A stretch of 64,000 nucleotides of DNA from Sedimentitalea nanhaiensis DSM 24252. GTDB lineage: Bacteria > Pseudomonadota > Alphaproteobacteria > Rhodobacterales > Rhodobacteraceae. Within the stretch, counting starts at the first letter, position 1. Every line of letters starts with the position of its first letter. A model generated the notes under the pieces. It made no database searches. It saw only the letters and a program-made list of their open reading frames with translations, and had not been told where the DNA came from. The translations under genes were made by a program, and so were the position numbers. Shown piece by piece: positions 63,846 to 64,000 of this stretch. The DNA is taken from contig NZ_KI421509.1 of NCBI RefSeq assembly GCF_000473225.1, positions 4,180,336 to 4,244,335 on the forward strand, written 5' to 3'.

Positions 63846-64000
63846 TCAGCTGTTACGGGCTGTGCCCGACTGTGCCGCCAAGACCTTGCGCAGATCGGTT
63901 TTCAGAATTTTACCATAGCCGTTCTTTGGCAGTTCCGGCACGAAACGATAGGTCTTCGGCTTTTTGAATGACGCGATGCGGGATTTGCACCAGGCGTCCA
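63846..64000 (-). CDS. acyl-CoA synthetase, C-terminal end only (gene runs off the window)
   Basis: Fifty-one codons on the minus strand with stop TGA at 63846-63848. The sequence includes SRIASFKKPKTYRFV, then LPKNGYGKILKTDLRK, the A10-type catalytic lysine motif at the end of AMP-forming acyl-CoA ligases. Its body lies beyond base 64000. It converges on the hydratase gene across the IS66 remnant. Confidence 0.8.
   Translation of the reverse strand, partial: DAWCKSRIASFKKPKTYRFVPELPKNGYGKILKTDLRKVLAAQSGTARNS

Overview
The window reads as a gene-dense, high-GC stretch of an alphaproteobacterium, most likely a Rhodobacteraceae/Roseobacter-group bacterium. The grounds are gene content and order: a GlpSTPQUV-type glycerol ABC operon, a TRAP-type taurine operon with Xsc, a DUF4212/VC_2705 symporter pair, and IS5/IS481/IS66 fragments. 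This placement is inference. No rRNA, tRNA or CRISPR array was seen.

Region 1 (1-16774, all + strand) is an acetyl-CoA/polyhydroxybutyrate module: the 3' part of a MaeB-type malic enzyme, propionyl-CoA synthetase, thiolase, class I PHA synthase, acetoacetyl-CoA reductase, a complete pyruvate dehydrogenase (homodimeric E1, E2, and an E3 with its own lipoyl domain), dodecin, a phasin-like protein, adenylate kinase and a two-gene sodium:carboxylate symporter. Malate/pyruvate and imported short acids would both feed acetyl-CoA into storage polymer. The region ends in two tandem hairpins and a ~90 bp nested palindrome.

Region 2 (17.2-26 kb) is the glycerol / glycerol-3-phosphate system, glpD-glpS-glpT-glpP-glpQ-glpU-glpV on the minus strand with divergent glpR. 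Its two ATPases carry complementary defects. A lone KDG-kinase-like sugar kinase and an ABC exporter membrane domain lacking its ATPase follow.

Region 3 (29-33.5 kb, minus) is a copper-handling operon: a small His/Cys-rich secreted protein, a small lipoprotein, a TolC-type lipoprotein, a multicopper oxidase, a cupredoxin and a CusF-like protein. Beyond it lie broken IS481 and IS5 transposases (33.6-34.6 kb).

Region 4 (34.7-46 kb) is a taurine dissimilation cluster: TRAP importer (tauKLM), a Usp protein, taurine dehydrogenase (tauXY), sulfoacetaldehyde acetyltransferase (xsc), a YeiH-type exporter, a small cupin, and pta, with divergent MocR regulator TauR. Two direct repeats 22 bp apart in the tauR/tauK gap are candidate TauR sites. 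It is followed by a scar of pseudogenes (cyclase, IS5 family).

Region 5 (48.1-63.4 kb) is the most interesting part. A TetR regulator is divergent from a run of genes for an AtuA-like protein, a two-subunit biotin-dependent acyl-CoA carboxylase, a TIGR03084/DinB-like protein, two acyl-CoA ligases, a TRAP transporter and two crotonase-fold enzymes, one of them resembling glutaconyl-CoA hydratases (LiuC/AtuE). It looks like a self-contained pathway that imports a carboxylic acid, activates it with CoA, carboxylates it and hydrates the product. Transposase remnants flank it on both sides. The window ends in the 3' part of another acyl-CoA ligase on the minus strand.
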